Source: AWTP1-13 sp050248715
GTDB taxonomy: Bacteria > Pseudomonadota > Alphaproteobacteria > Rhizobiales > Hyphomicrobiaceae
NCBI GenBank assembly: GCA_050248715.1
Contig: JBFWRV010000009.1
Span: 1 to 64,000 of the forward strand
Direction of reading: 5' to 3'
Length of the DNA stretch: 64,000 bases
Shown here: positions 25,832 through 34,815 of the stretch, one piece after another
Layout of the letters: each line of letters starts with the position of its first letter
Position numbering within the stretch: position 1 is the first letter of the stretch
Notes under the pieces: model-generated
What the model was told of the DNA's origin: nothing
The model's input: the letters and a program-made list of their open reading frames with translations, nothing else
Databases searched by the model: none
Program-made: the position numbers and the translations under genes

Positions 25832-27610
25832 ATGGCAATGGAAGACCTGGCATCGTTCGCAAAGCGACCCACCGCCTTCTTTCTCCGCTATGTGCGGCGT
25901 CGTTCCCTGGCCCATGCCGTAATCCTGGGTGCCGTGGGCTTAGCCGTCTTCTGCTCCATCGGAACCCAGTATGGCGTCAAACTTCTGGTCGACACGCTGT
26001 CGATGCCCGAGCGCAGCGTCTCGGCCGCCTGGCAGGGCTTTGCCCTGCTGGCCGCCCTCATCGCCGGCGACAACCTCCTCTGGCGCATTGCGGCCTGGGT
26101 CGGCAACACGACGTTCGTGGGCGTCACGGGCGACGTCCGGCGCGATCTGTTCCGGCACCTCACCGGCCACGCACCCGCCTATTTTGCGGCGCGCCCCGCG
26201 GGCGTCCTGACTTCGCGCGTCACCGCGACCTCCAACGCCCTGTTCACGGTCGAGAACATGCTGGTGTGGAACGTATTGCCGCCCTGCATCGCGACATTCT
26301 GGGCCATCGCCTTCGTGGGCACGGTGAGCTTGGAGATGGCCGGCGCCTTGGTCGTGGTGGCGGCGTGCCTCGTCACGCTGATCTTCCGCCGGGCGGCGGC
26401 CGGTAGGCCGCTGCATCACGAGTTCGCCAGCCGCGCCGCCGCGGTCGATGGCGAGCTGATCGACGTCGTCGGCAACATCACGCTTGTCAAGGCTTTCGGC
26501 GGCGCCTCGCGCGAGCACTGCCGATTCGATGCCACCGTCGGCAAGGAGCTTGCCGCGCGCCAGCGAAGCTTGCGCTACCTCGAGCAGCTGCGGATCGCAC
26601 ACGCCCTCGTCACCGTCACGCTCACGATCGGCCTCCTGGCCTGGGTGGTTTCGCTATGGCAGCGCGGCCATGCGACCACGGGAGACGTCGTTCTCGTGTG
26701 CATGCTCGGCCTCTACGTGCTGAACGCCACGCGCGATCTGGCCGTCGCGCTGGTGGACGTTACACAGCACATCGCCCGCTTCTCGGAGGCTCTCGAGACG
26801 CTGCTGGTTCCGCACGGACTTTCCGACCGGCCCGGGGCAAAGCAGCTGGAGCCACGCGGCAACAGCGTGACTTTCGAAAACGTCGCCTTCGGCTATCCGG
26901 ACTGTCCGAGGCTCTTCAACCGGCTGCATTTCAAGATCGAGAGCGGTCAGCGCGTCGGCCTCGTCGGCCCCTCCGGCGGCGGCAAGAGCTCGATCTTCGC
27001 GCTCATGCAGCGCTTCTATGACATCACGGGCGGACGCATTCTGATTGGCAGCGAGGACATCACCGAGGTGACGCAGCAGAGCCTGCGCGAGGCCATCGCC
27101 GTGGTGCCGCAGGACATCTCCCTGTTTCACCGCTCGCTCATGGAGAACATCCGCTATGCGCGGCCGGAGGCGAGTGACGCCGAGGTCTGGGCGGCGGCGG
27201 CCGCCGCCCGGTGCGACTTTATCGGCAACCTCGAGCACGGTCTCGACACCATCGTCGGCGACCGCGGCACGCGGCTTTCCGGCGGTCAGAGGCAGCGCAT
27301 CGCCCTCGCCCGCGCATTCCTGAAGAATGCCCCGCTGCTGCTGCTCGATGAGGCGACGTCGGCGCTGGATAGCGAATCCGAGGAGGCGATCCGCGAAACC
27401 CTGGGCCGGCTGATGCGGGGACGCACGGTGATCGCCATCGCGCACCGATTGACGACCGTGCGCCGCTTCGACCGCATCCTCATCATCGATTCGGGACGCT
27501 TGCTGCAGGATGGGCCGCCCGACGAGCTGGCCCGTCGTGCCGGCCCCTATCGCGATCTCCTGCTAGCGGAGCAGCGCCGCCTGCTGGTACGCGCATCGCG
27601 CGCCGCGTGA
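25832..27610 (+). CDS. ABC exporter with fused membrane and ATPase domains
   Basis: 592 residues. Residues about 20-310 form a type IV exporter membrane domain with six helices. Residues about 345-590 form the ATPase: Walker A GLVGPSGGGKSS, signature LSGGQRQRIALARAF, Walker B LLLLDEATSALDSESEEAI, and the H-loop IAIAHRL. It functions as a homodimer or with a half-partner in lipid, peptide or drug export. The start ATG 25832 avoids overlapping the upstream MFS gene; an in-frame ATG lies at 25751. It converges with ptsN. Confidence 0.92.
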   Translation: MAMEDLASFAKRPTAFFLRYVRRRSLAHAVILGAVGLAVFCSIGTQYGVKLLVDTLSMPERSVSAAWQGFALLAALIAGDNLLWRIAAWVGNTTFVGVTGDVRRDLFRHLTGHAPAYFAARPAGVLTSRVTATSNALFTVENMLVWNVLPPCIATFWAIAFVGTVSLEMAGALVVVAACLVTLIFRRAAAGRPLHHEFASRAAAVDGELIDVVGNITLVKAFGGASREHCRFDATVGKELAARQRSLRYLEQLRIAHALVTVTLTIGLLAWVVSLWQRGHATTGDVVLVCMLGLYVLNATRDLAVALVDVTQHIARFSEALETLLVPHGLSDRPGAKQLEPRGNSVTFENVAFGYPDCPRLFNRLHFKIESGQRVGLVGPSGGGKSSIFALMQRFYDITGGRILIGSEDITEVTQQSLREAIAVVPQDISLFHRSLMENIRYARPEASDAEVWAAAAAARCDFIGNLEHGLDTIVGDRGTRLSGGQRQRIALARAFLKNAPLLLLDEATSALDSESEEAIRETLGRLMRGRTVIAIAHRLTTVRRFDRILIIDSGRLLQDGPPDELARRAGPYRDLLLAEQRRLLVRASRAA

Positions 27611-27768
27611 GGCTCAGCGCGCCGGCGCAACTCGAGCAGGATCCGCGTGTGTCGATAATCCTGTGCCCTCGGGCGCAAAAATTGCCAAAAGCGGCGGCTT
27701 AGCCAATCGTCGTCCGGCTCCCCGCGGCCTCCGTACAGTGCCTGCGGTAGGCGCGCGGCGCACTCATC

Positions 27769-28230
27769 TCACGCCGCGTGCACGGCGGGCTCCGTAAGCA
27801 CGGAGTAGAGCGCGGCACGGTCCTTGGCAGCTCGCAGCTTCTCGATCGAGGAGGGCTCGCGCAGCAGCCGGGAAATGCGTGCCAGGGCCTTGAGATGGTC
27901 GGCACCGGCATGCTCCGGCGCCAGCAGCAGGAAAATGAGGTCCACTGGCTCGTTGTCAAGGGCCTCGAACTCGATCGGCTCCTCGAGCCGGGCAAACACG
28001 CTGACGATGTTGCGCAAGGCCGCCACGCGCCCATGCGGGATAGCAATGCCGCGCCCGATGCCCGTCGAGCCCAAGCGCTCGCGCTGCAGCAACGTGTCGA
28101 AAATCTCACGCCCTTCCACGCCCGTCAGGACGGCGGCGCGCTGGGCCAGGTCCTGCAGGACCTGCTTCTTGTTCTTCGCCTTCAGCGAGGGGAAGATCGC
28201 CTGCGGCGTTATGAGATCACCGAGATCCAT
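27769..28230 (-). CDS. ptsN: Nitrogen-related PTS IIA protein PtsN
   Basis: 153 residues, the usual length of EIIA-Ntr. The phosphorylated His is H66 in the motif GIAIPHGRV. It receives phosphate from NPr and reports nitrogen and energy status, regulating potassium uptake and other systems in related bacteria. It is last in a same-strand run of lptC/A, lptB and rpoN. It lies 288 bases after rpoN, where most alphaproteobacteria have hpf; the gap holds no HPF gene, so ptsN may have its own promoter. Confidence 0.94.
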   Translation of the reverse strand: MDLGDLITPQAIFPSLKAKNKKQVLQDLAQRAAVLTGVEGREIFDTLLQRERLGSTGIGRGIAIPHGRVAALRNIVSVFARLEEPIEFEALDNEPVDLIFLLLAPEHAGADHLKALARISRLLREPSSIEKLRAAKDRAALYSVLTEPAVHAA

Positions 28231-28518
28231 ATCCGTCTCTTATATCCGGGAATGCGCGCGGCGCCCTCCCTGGAATCATTGCATCGAACGGTGCCGGCAC
28301 CTGCCGGTCGGCGGCGCGTCGTCCAACGTTGACGCGCCCCAGACTGCGATTCTGATACAGGTTTGCACCGCAGCGCCCATAGTGCGGTGATCCCTGCGGC
28401 TGCAATGCGGCGCGGACCGTAGATCAGGGTCCCTGGCGAGTCAAATAACGCCCGGGCGTCGTTTGTTACAACTGTTGACGGCGAGGCGATACCCTGCCTT
28501 GCCGCAAAACTGCATGTG
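28231..28518. other. rpoN-ptsN intergenic region lacking hpf
   Basis: In most alphaproteobacteria a ribosome hibernation factor gene (hpf/raiA) separates rpoN from ptsN. Here the gap is only 288 bases, too short for the roughly 190-codon long form. None of the readings through it resembles HPF. No terminator or RNA gene is evident. A TTGACT-like -35 on the minus strand near 28441 has only a poor -10 partner, so I do not call a promoter. Confidence 0.6.
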
Positions 28519-30036
28519 TTAGGGACTGGCGCCGAGCCTGGCTGCCATCTGCTTCTCGCGCCGCCGCTGCACGGACGAGGGAATGCGCAACGCCTCGCGA
28601 TACTTGGCCACGGTGCGGCGCGCGATATCGATCCCGTCACGCTTCAACTGCTCCACGATCTTGTCGTCGGAGAGCACCTCTTGCGGTGCCTCGGCGTCGA
28701 TCAGCAGCTTGATGCGATGCCGAACGGATTCGGAGGAGTGGGCCTCCTCGCCGTCCGCCGAAGCGATCGCCGAGGTGAAGAAGTACTTGAGCTCGAACAC
28801 GCCGCGCGGCGTTGCCATGTACTTGTTGGAGGTAACCCGGCTGACGGTCGATTCGTGCATGGAGATGGCGTCGGCCACCGTCTTCAGGTTGAGCGGCTTC
28901 AGGTGCTCGATGCCGTAGGTCAGGAACCCGTCCTGCTGGCGCACGATCTCCTCTGCCACGCGCAGGATGGTGCGCGCGCGCTGGTCGAGGCTCTTGACCA
29001 GCCAGTTGGCAGTTTGCAGGCAGTCGAGCAGATAGCCCTTGTCCTGCTCCGACCGCGTGCTCTTGCTGACGTTGGTGTAATAGCTGCGATTGACGAGCAC
29101 GCGCGGCAGCGTGTCGTTGTTGAGTTCCACGGTCCAGCTGCCGTCGCGGGCAGGGCGCACCATCACGTCAGGCAGCACGGGCTGGATCTGCACGGTGCCG
29201 AAACTGAGACCCGGCTTTGGATTGAGCCGCTTGATCTCAGCGATCATCTCGGCGAGCTCATGGGCATCGACGCCCACCGCCCGCTTCAGGCCTGCCAGGT
29301 TGTGCCCGCCGAGCAGGGCTAGGTTCTCGAGCAGCTTGGCGATTTGTGGATCGTAGCGGTTCTGGTCCTTGAGCTGGAGGGCCAGACACTCGCCGAGGTC
29401 GCTGGCGAACACACCGGGAGGGTCGAAACCCTGCAGCGTCTCGAGCACGCGCTCAACGAGGCTGTCGGACGCGCCGAGCCGCTCGGCCAGCTCGCCCAGA
29501 TCGCCGCGCAGATAGCCCGCCTCGTCCACCATGTGGATCAGATGGGCGCCGACCAGCCGCTCGACCGGGTCGGACACGACGACATTGAGCTGCTCGGTCA
29601 GGTGATCCGCGAGCGACACGCCGACCGCAACCATGTCTTCCAGATTGGCATCCTTGGCGCCGAACGTGTTGTTGGTGCGCTGGCGCACCGATGCCCACGC
29701 ACCGGCCTCATGATCGGCTCCGTTCTGGCGTGCAGCACCATTCATCTCGCGGGCTTCGGGCGATACGGCCTTGAGGGGGAAATCCTCCTCGCCGCTCGGC
29801 GTCCATTCGCCGTCCGTATCGCCTTCGCTGTCGCTACGGCTCTGTGCGGCAGGCATCTCGCTGGGCTCGGGCGCCACCTCGTCGCGCTCCAGCAGCGGAT
29901 TGCGCTCGACCTCGGTCTCCACGAACGAGCACAGCTCGACATTTGACAACTGAAGCAGGCGAATGGCCTGCTGCAGCTGGGGTGTCATCACCAGCTGCTG
30001 GCCTTGCCTCAGCTCCAATTTCGGAACAAGCGCCAT
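28519..30036 (-). CDS. rpoN: RNA polymerase sigma-54 factor
   Basis: 505 residues. Region I at the N-terminus is the Gln/Leu-rich activator-binding segment, LRQGQQLVMTPQLQQAIRLL. An acidic region II (about 50-110) follows, then the core-binding domain. The C-terminal DNA-binding part holds the helix-turn-helix KTVADAISMHESTVSRV and the RpoN box ARRTVAKYRE. It directs enhancer-dependent promoters with -24/-12 elements. Start ATG 30036 places the conserved MALVPKLEL first. It follows lptB by 56 bases. Confidence 0.97.
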   Translation of the reverse strand: MALVPKLELRQGQQLVMTPQLQQAIRLLQLSNVELCSFVETEVERNPLLERDEVAPEPSEMPAAQSRSDSEGDTDGEWTPSGEEDFPLKAVSPEAREMNGAARQNGADHEAGAWASVRQRTNNTFGAKDANLEDMVAVGVSLADHLTEQLNVVVSDPVERLVGAHLIHMVDEAGYLRGDLGELAERLGASDSLVERVLETLQGFDPPGVFASDLGECLALQLKDQNRYDPQIAKLLENLALLGGHNLAGLKRAVGVDAHELAEMIAEIKRLNPKPGLSFGTVQIQPVLPDVMVRPARDGSWTVELNNDTLPRVLVNRSYYTNVSKSTRSEQDKGYLLDCLQTANWLVKSLDQRARTILRVAEEIVRQQDGFLTYGIEHLKPLNLKTVADAISMHESTVSRVTSNKYMATPRGVFELKYFFTSAIASADGEEAHSSESVRHRIKLLIDAEAPQEVLSDDKIVEQLKRDGIDIARRTVAKYREALRIPSSVQRRREKQMAARLGASP

Positions 30037-30092
30037 CTTAGCCCCGATCGTCACCAGGACGTCTCACGGGGTCAAGTTATAAGGTCGCCGCA

Positions 30093-30944
30093 TTAACCGA
30101 ACATATCCCCGAGATAGACCCGTCGGACGTCTTCATTGGCTATGATTTCCCGCGGGTTACCGTGCGTTAGGACTTGCCCGTCATAGATGATATAGGCCCG
30201 GTCGACCAGGCTCAGCGTCTCGCGCACGTTGTGGTCGGTAATGAGCACGCCGATCCCCCGCGAGGTGAGTTGTCGCACCAGTTGCTGGATGTCGCCGACC
30301 GCCAGGGGGTCGACGCCCGCAAATGGCTCGTCCAACAGCATGAAGGACGGCCGGCTGGCCAGCGCGCGGGCAATCTCGCACCGCCGCCGCTCACCGCCGG
30401 AAAGGGCGATCGACGGGGATTTGCGCAGACGTGTAATCTTGAACTCCTCGAGCAGATTGTCGAGCTGCTCGCGTCGCCGCTTGCGGTTTCCCTCCACCAG
30501 CTCCAGCACCGACATGATGTTCTGCTCGACTGTAAGTCCTCGAAATACCGAGGCTTCCTGGGGCAGATAGCCAATGCCGAGGCGGGCCCGGCGGTACATG
30601 GGCAGGCGGGTTACATCGCGACCATCAAGAGTGACCTTGCCGGCGTCGGCCGGGACAAGGCCGGTCACCATGTAGAACACGGTGGTCTTGCCGGCGCCAT
30701 TGGGCCCCAGGAGGCCGACGGCCTCGCCCCGGCCCGTCTCCAGGCTCACGCCCTTGACCACCATGCGGCTGCGGTAGGACTTCTGCACGTTGACGACCGT
30801 GAGCCAGCCGGGCCCGCCGTGCAGCGCATCGGGCCCGTCGTAGCCGAAATCAGGGTCTTGGAACGCGCCGTGCCCGTTCCCCCGGCCAAGCGGCCGCCTG
30901 CCTTTCACCACGCGTTTCTTGGCACCGAATGAGAACAGCCGCAT
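30093..30944 (-). CDS. lptB: LPS export ATPase LptB
   Basis: 283 residues. LptB is the ATPase that drives LPS from the inner membrane through LptC and LptA to the outer membrane. Walker A GLLGPNGAGKTT ends near residue 88. The signature is LSGGERRRCEIARAL and Walker B FMLLDEPFAGVDP, then H-loop ITDHNVRET. Some 45 residues of basic and Gly-rich sequence precede the conserved ATPase, longer than the 241-residue E. coli protein. Four bases separate its start from the stop of the fused lptC/A gene. Confidence 0.95.
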   Translation of the reverse strand: MRLFSFGAKKRVVKGRRPLGRGNGHGAFQDPDFGYDGPDALHGGPGWLTVVNVQKSYRSRMVVKGVSLETGRGEAVGLLGPNGAGKTTVFYMVTGLVPADAGKVTLDGRDVTRLPMYRRARLGIGYLPQEASVFRGLTVEQNIMSVLELVEGNRKRRREQLDNLLEEFKITRLRKSPSIALSGGERRRCEIARALASRPSFMLLDEPFAGVDPLAVGDIQQLVRQLTSRGIGVLITDHNVRETLSLVDRAYIIYDGQVLTHGNPREIIANEDVRRVYLGDMFG

Positions 30945-30948
30945 GCGG

Positions 30949-32871
30949 TCACTGGCTCCGCATTGCCGGGCTTGCGCTGGTGCTCGGCTCCCAGCCCTCT
31001 CCCGCCTTGTGGCCCGTGGCGCCGGGCAGCACTTTCTTGACCGCGTCCTTGGCCTTGTCCTTGGCCTCCTTCGGATAGAACAGCAGACACTGCTTGCCGG
31101 GCGGGCACGCGCGCTGGCTGGGATCTCCCGGCGTGGGCGCGGGCGTAATCGGCGGCGAGGTGATGGTCGCCGGACCGGACTGCGATCCCCCCTGGGCCTC
31201 CTGGTCCATCTCGAAGCGATACATGCCGCTCGTGAGGTCGATCTTGAGGCGGGCGCCCTGCACCACGTCCTTGCCGCGGCTCACGATGACGTTGTCGCCG
31301 AGCAGCACCGTGTTGGCCTTGGTGTCGAATATCGCCCACTCGCCGCTGGCGCTCTGGCCGTCCTTCGAGCTGATCAGCACCTTCTGCTTGGCCTCGATGC
31401 GCGTCAGCTGCGAGGCCTCCTTGCCGTTGGCGTCCCCACCCCCGGACAGACCGAGCCCCGCCTGCCCGGAATAGAAGGCCGTGAGTTCGACCGTGCGGAT
31501 CACGACGTCGCCCTGCTGCGCCTTCACGTTGCCCTCGAATACCGCCCGCTTCTCGCGATCGTAGACATCGAGGGTGTCGGCCTCGATATCCATCGGCGCA
31601 TTGGGGTCCGTCTTGAAGGAGCCGAGAACGCCCGCGGCGGCCGAGGGCGCTTCTCCATCGGCCTTTTTCTTGGTCGCGAGCGGCGTCTTGCCGTCGCCCT
31701 GGTAGAACGTCGCGGCGATCCGCCCGGCGCGCTGATCGCCATCGGGCGGCGCTTCGAGCCTGCTGTTGCCCGTCTTGCGATCGACAAAAAGCCGCCTGCC
31801 CTGCAGAACGTTGCGCTGCTGATTGACCAGCACGTTCCCGACAAACAGGGCGGTATCCCCCTTCACGTCGAACTCCGCCTGATCGCTCGAGACGCGGCGA
31901 TCCGCCCCAAGCGTGACGACCGCCCCATCCTTGGCGACGAGACGGGAAAGGCGGGACCCGTCGCCAGGTTTCGGCGTTGCCGCCCCGGTGATGAGATCGG
32001 AAGCCGGCGCACCCTCGTAGGTGACGTGCAGTTCCTGGGCCTTGAGCGTCGAATCGCCCTGCACCGCGACAACCTTGCCCATGAACAAAGCCGTTTTGGC
32101 CGTGTCGTTGATGTAGAGCTGGTCGGAGGTCACGTCGACAGGTTCGCGCGAGTTGGCGCCGAAGGCGGGGGTCGCGGGCCGCGTGATGTCGCCCGGCTGG
32201 GCCGCGGGCACGAGGCGGGTCCTGACGTTGCCCAGAAACGTCGCCTCGCGCGTATCGGTGCGCAGCGTCATGGCCGACCCCAGCACCCGGCCCGCCGGCA
32301 TCGTCAGGTCGACAGGCTCCTTGGAGACGATGCGGTGCTCCTTGGAGTAGACCATGGCACGCGACAGCCGCGCCTTCATGCCGTTGGATGCGTCGATCTC
32401 GATGCCGTCATAGAGCTCAAGCTCGCTCTTGGCGTTGTCGAGCAGCCCATGCTTGGCCTTCAACTTGGTGGTGACGTTGCTCGTCTGCCGCAGGTCGCCG
32501 TCGATGTCGACCAGCTTGACGGGCGCATCCTTGCTGAATTCGAGGATCGCCTTCTTGGCGCGCACCTCGTAGCTGCCGCCGTCCTTCGTCAGGCCGAAGT
32601 ACTTCGGGTTCTTCATGGTGAGATCGTCGGTGGTGAACTGGACCTCGTCGACCTTCAGGCGGCCGGCGCCCAGATTCCAGCTGACGCTCAGCGTCAAGGC
32701 GTAGAAGGCGAACAGGCCGAAAGCCGCCAGGGGCATCCCCAGGCGGAGCACCTTGACCGTCCGGGAATGGCGACTAGCCTGCCGGAACGCGCGTTCGCGC
32801 GCATCCCTGCCCTTCCCCTCCCTGGCAACGGGGCCCCATTGCGTGTGGCGCCCATCCATTGTGATCGCCAT
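30949..32871 (-). CDS. LptC-LptA fusion protein with two LptA-like domains (LPS transport bridge)
   Basis: 640 residues from ATG 32871. Residues 1-41 are a basic cytoplasmic tail, 42-65 one membrane helix, and about 66-222 an LptC beta-jellyroll with RLKVDEVQF, AKHGLLDNAKSELELYDGI and ATFLGNVRTRL. Two further OstA/LptA-type jellyroll units follow. The first is residues 244-375, beginning PVDVTSDQLYINDTAKTALF and holding GNVLVNQQRNVLQGRRL. The second is residues about 425-556, beginning PMDIEADTLDVYDREKRAVF and holding GDNVIVSRGKDVVQGARL. A Pro-rich tail with a Cys pair (CPPGKQC) ends the chain. In E. coli, LptC (191 residues) and LptA (185) are separate; here both roles are in one chain, directly before lptB. 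The domain reading is mine from the repeats. Confidence 0.85.
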   Translation of the reverse strand: MAITMDGRHTQWGPVAREGKGRDARERAFRQASRHSRTVKVLRLGMPLAAFGLFAFYALTLSVSWNLGAGRLKVDEVQFTTDDLTMKNPKYFGLTKDGGSYEVRAKKAILEFSKDAPVKLVDIDGDLRQTSNVTTKLKAKHGLLDNAKSELELYDGIEIDASNGMKARLSRAMVYSKEHRIVSKEPVDLTMPAGRVLGSAMTLRTDTREATFLGNVRTRLVPAAQPGDITRPATPAFGANSREPVDVTSDQLYINDTAKTALFMGKVVAVQGDSTLKAQELHVTYEGAPASDLITGAATPKPGDGSRLSRLVAKDGAVVTLGADRRVSSDQAEFDVKGDTALFVGNVLVNQQRNVLQGRRLFVDRKTGNSRLEAPPDGDQRAGRIAATFYQGDGKTPLATKKKADGEAPSAAAGVLGSFKTDPNAPMDIEADTLDVYDREKRAVFEGNVKAQQGDVVIRTVELTAFYSGQAGLGLSGGGDANGKEASQLTRIEAKQKVLISSKDGQSASGEWAIFDTKANTVLLGDNVIVSRGKDVVQGARLKIDLTSGMYRFEMDQEAQGGSQSGPATITSPPITPAPTPGDPSQRACPPGKQCLLFYPKEAKDKAKDAVKKVLPGATGHKAGEGWEPSTSASPAMRSQ

Positions 32872-33143
32872 GGGCCGAATCACCTCAGGCGGCGGACTCA
32901 CGCGGTCCCCGCAACGTTGTGACGCCTGACTGCCGCGGAATTTGGGTAATATTGGGACCCGGTGCAAGTCGGCGGATGCTAATCCCGGTATGGCGTGCCC
33001 TTGGTGCCAGGGACCGGGCGGTCGCAAGTCAGCAAGGCCGGGGGACCCTGCTATCCTCCCGGGCCGAAGCGGGACGGAATCGAAGGAATCTCAACGTGAT
33101 CTCGACCGGGCGGCAGCCTGTCCGCCCAGTCAGGAGAAAACCC

Positions 33144-33593
33144 ATGGAAAATACACGGCGGAACTTTGCCGTGTCGCTTGCGGCAAGCATGCTGGCGGTG
33201 TGGTTCTACTTCGGCTGCCCCCCGCTCGGCCCCGCTCCGTCGCCCCTGGCCGAGGGATCCCTGTCGAACCTCCTGGCCAAGATCGCGGTCATTCCACTCA
33301 CGCTGGCGATCTTCGGCGGGGGCGGCCTGGCCGCCGCGCGGGCCCTCGGTGACGTGTCCGACGACCCGGCGGCACGTGAGGCTGATCGGCGCCTGCTCGC
33401 GCTCGCGGCCCCGCCGGGAATCACCTGGATCCTCATGGCCGCGGTCACGGCCTTCTCGTTGGGACCAGTCGGCGATACCTTCGTGGTGGTCGCGAGCACG
33501 CTGGCCGTGATCGACATTCTGCGCAACGCGTGGGCGCTCGGCGTATTCCGCCATCCCGACGCCTCCGGCAACTGCCGGCAGGACGACAGGTAG
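33144..33593 (+). CDS. Small membrane protein of unknown function
   Basis: 149 residues with about four hydrophobic segments: near 8-25, 45-65, 92-110 and 112-130. AGGAGAAAACCC directly precedes ATG 33144, a strong ribosome site that decides this start over the longer reading from 32919. I do not recognise the family. The gene is divergent from lptC/A and convergent with cpdR. The N-terminus MENTRRNFAVSLAASMLAV could also be read as a signal anchor. Confidence 0.65.
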   Translation: MENTRRNFAVSLAASMLAVWFYFGCPPLGPAPSPLAEGSLSNLLAKIAVIPLTLAIFGGGGLAAARALGDVSDDPAAREADRRLLALAAPPGITWILMAAVTAFSLGPVGDTFVVVASTLAVIDILRNAWALGVFRHPDASGNCRQDDR

Positions 33594-33603
33594 AATGCAC
33601 GCA

Positions 33604-33966
33604 CTATCCCAGCGCCGCCCGCACCGTCGCGCGCATCTGCTCCAGCGTGAAGGGCTTAGTGATGACGCGCGAGATGCTCGACTTCAAATGGCCAGCGCGC
33701 CCCAGTTCGTCGGCAAACCCCGACATCATGACGATGCGCAGCTTGGGGCTGGCTGCTAGAGCCTTCTCGACGAGGCCGATGCCATCGAGCCCGGGCATCT
33801 GCACATCCGTGATGAGAAGATCAAAGCCCGTCGGCGTCGTCTGCACCTTCTCCAGCGCCTCCAGGCCGTCTTGCGTCACGACCACCGCGTGACCATCGAG
33901 GGCGAGGGCGCGCTGTACAAGGTCGCGTGTCGCCGCGTCGTCCTCGGCCAGAAGGATGCGTGCCAT
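33604..33966 (-). CDS. cpdR: Lone response-regulator receiver domain, CpdR type
   Basis: 120 residues consisting only of a receiver domain. Acidic pocket residues are in LLAEDDAATR near the N-terminus. The phosphoacceptor Asp is in LLITDVQMPGLDGI near residue 53, the conserved Ser in MMSGF and the Lys in ITKPF. In alphaproteobacteria CpdR is an adaptor controlling ClpXP degradation of cell-cycle proteins; the N-terminal MARILLAEDD and ALDGHAVV pattern matches that group. It lies 111 bases after hpt on the same strand. Confidence 0.88.
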   Translation of the reverse strand: MARILLAEDDAATRDLVQRALALDGHAVVVTQDGLEALEKVQTTPTGFDLLITDVQMPGLDGIGLVEKALAASPKLRIVMMSGFADELGRAGHLKSSISRVITKPFTLEQMRATVRAALG

Positions 33967-34077
33967 GGAACTCTCCCGCTTTGCGGCGGCCGGGGCTCGA
34001 TGAGTCCGCCGAGCCGCACTCCCAGTCTCCCTCGATCTTCCCTGCGCTCCGCCTCCCCCGAGTCGGCCTCACGCGCG

Positions 34078-34626
34078 TCAGTCCCGCACGATGCGCCCCA
34101 CGAACGGCAGCTGGCGGTATCTGTGCGCGAGGTCCATGCCGTAGCCTACCACGAACACGTTCGGGCATTGGAACGCGGTAAGATCGGCAGCTATTCCACG
34201 CGGCCTCGCGACCGGCTTGTCGAGCAGCACGCAGGTGAGGACCTGCCGCGCGCCTCGTGCCACGATCAAATCCCGGGCGTAGATCAACGTACGGCCCGAT
34301 TCCAGAATATCGTCGACGATCAAGACGCTGCGTCCGCTGACATCGGTCTCGATGTCGCGCACGACCCGCACATGGCCTGAGGAGGTGGTAGCCTCGCGGT
34401 AGCTCGAAAGCGACAGGAAATCGATCTCGGGCGACAGGCCTGCACGGTGCAGCGCACGGATGAGGTCGGCCGCAAACACGAAACTGCCCTTGAGGACGGC
34501 CACAACCAGCAGGCGATCAAGCCTCAGATCGGCGATACTGCGCGCAAGCTGATCGATTCGCTCGGCAATTGCCGGGGCCGGAAAGATGACCTCGATCGTG
34601 TCCGCAGGGTATTCCGGGTCTGCCAT
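34078..34626 (-). CDS. hpt: Hypoxanthine phosphoribosyltransferase
   Basis: 182 residues, the common length. The PRPP-binding motif is VLIVDDILESGRTL near residue 100. Other family elements are VVAVLKGSFVFAADLIRAL and DFLSLSSYREAT. It salvages hypoxanthine (and possibly guanine) with PRPP to make IMP or GMP. It is divergent from ftsE across 189 bases, which must hold promoters for both directions, and likely cotranscribed with cpdR. Confidence 0.93.
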   Translation of the reverse strand: MADPEYPADTIEVIFPAPAIAERIDQLARSIADLRLDRLLVVAVLKGSFVFAADLIRALHRAGLSPEIDFLSLSSYREATTSSGHVRVVRDIETDVSGRSVLIVDDILESGRTLIYARDLIVARGARQVLTCVLLDKPVARPRGIAADLTAFQCPNVFVVGYGMDLAHRYRQLPFVGRIVRD

Positions 34627-34815
34627 GCGGTTCCTGTCGGACTTCGGGCTGGCGCAGCTTCCGGTGCCGTCATATCAGAATGGCGCGCCGGCGGGGCAAG
34701 GAAGTAGTATACGGCGGCAGCGGTACATCAGTTGGCCACAATCCTGCACAATTGATGCCCTCTTCCAGCTTGCGCGTGGGTAGAGTCCACTCGGTCCGGG
34801 GGGTCCGGAGAGAGC

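Noticed and set aside
28410..28445. Sigma-70 promoter for ptsN
   Set aside because: A TTGACT element has a 17-base spaced partner TACGGT that matches the -10 consensus poorly.
28209..28640. Minus-strand frame across the rpoN-ptsN gap as a possible hpf
   Set aside because: The protein has no HPF features, overlaps the rpoN end and is Arg/Ser/Pro-rich as expected of non-coding GC-rich DNA.
30919..32922. Open frame of 667 codons opposite the lptC/A gene
   Set aside because: Antisense shadow; His/Arg/Gly composition without motifs, while the minus-strand product has clear jellyroll repeats.
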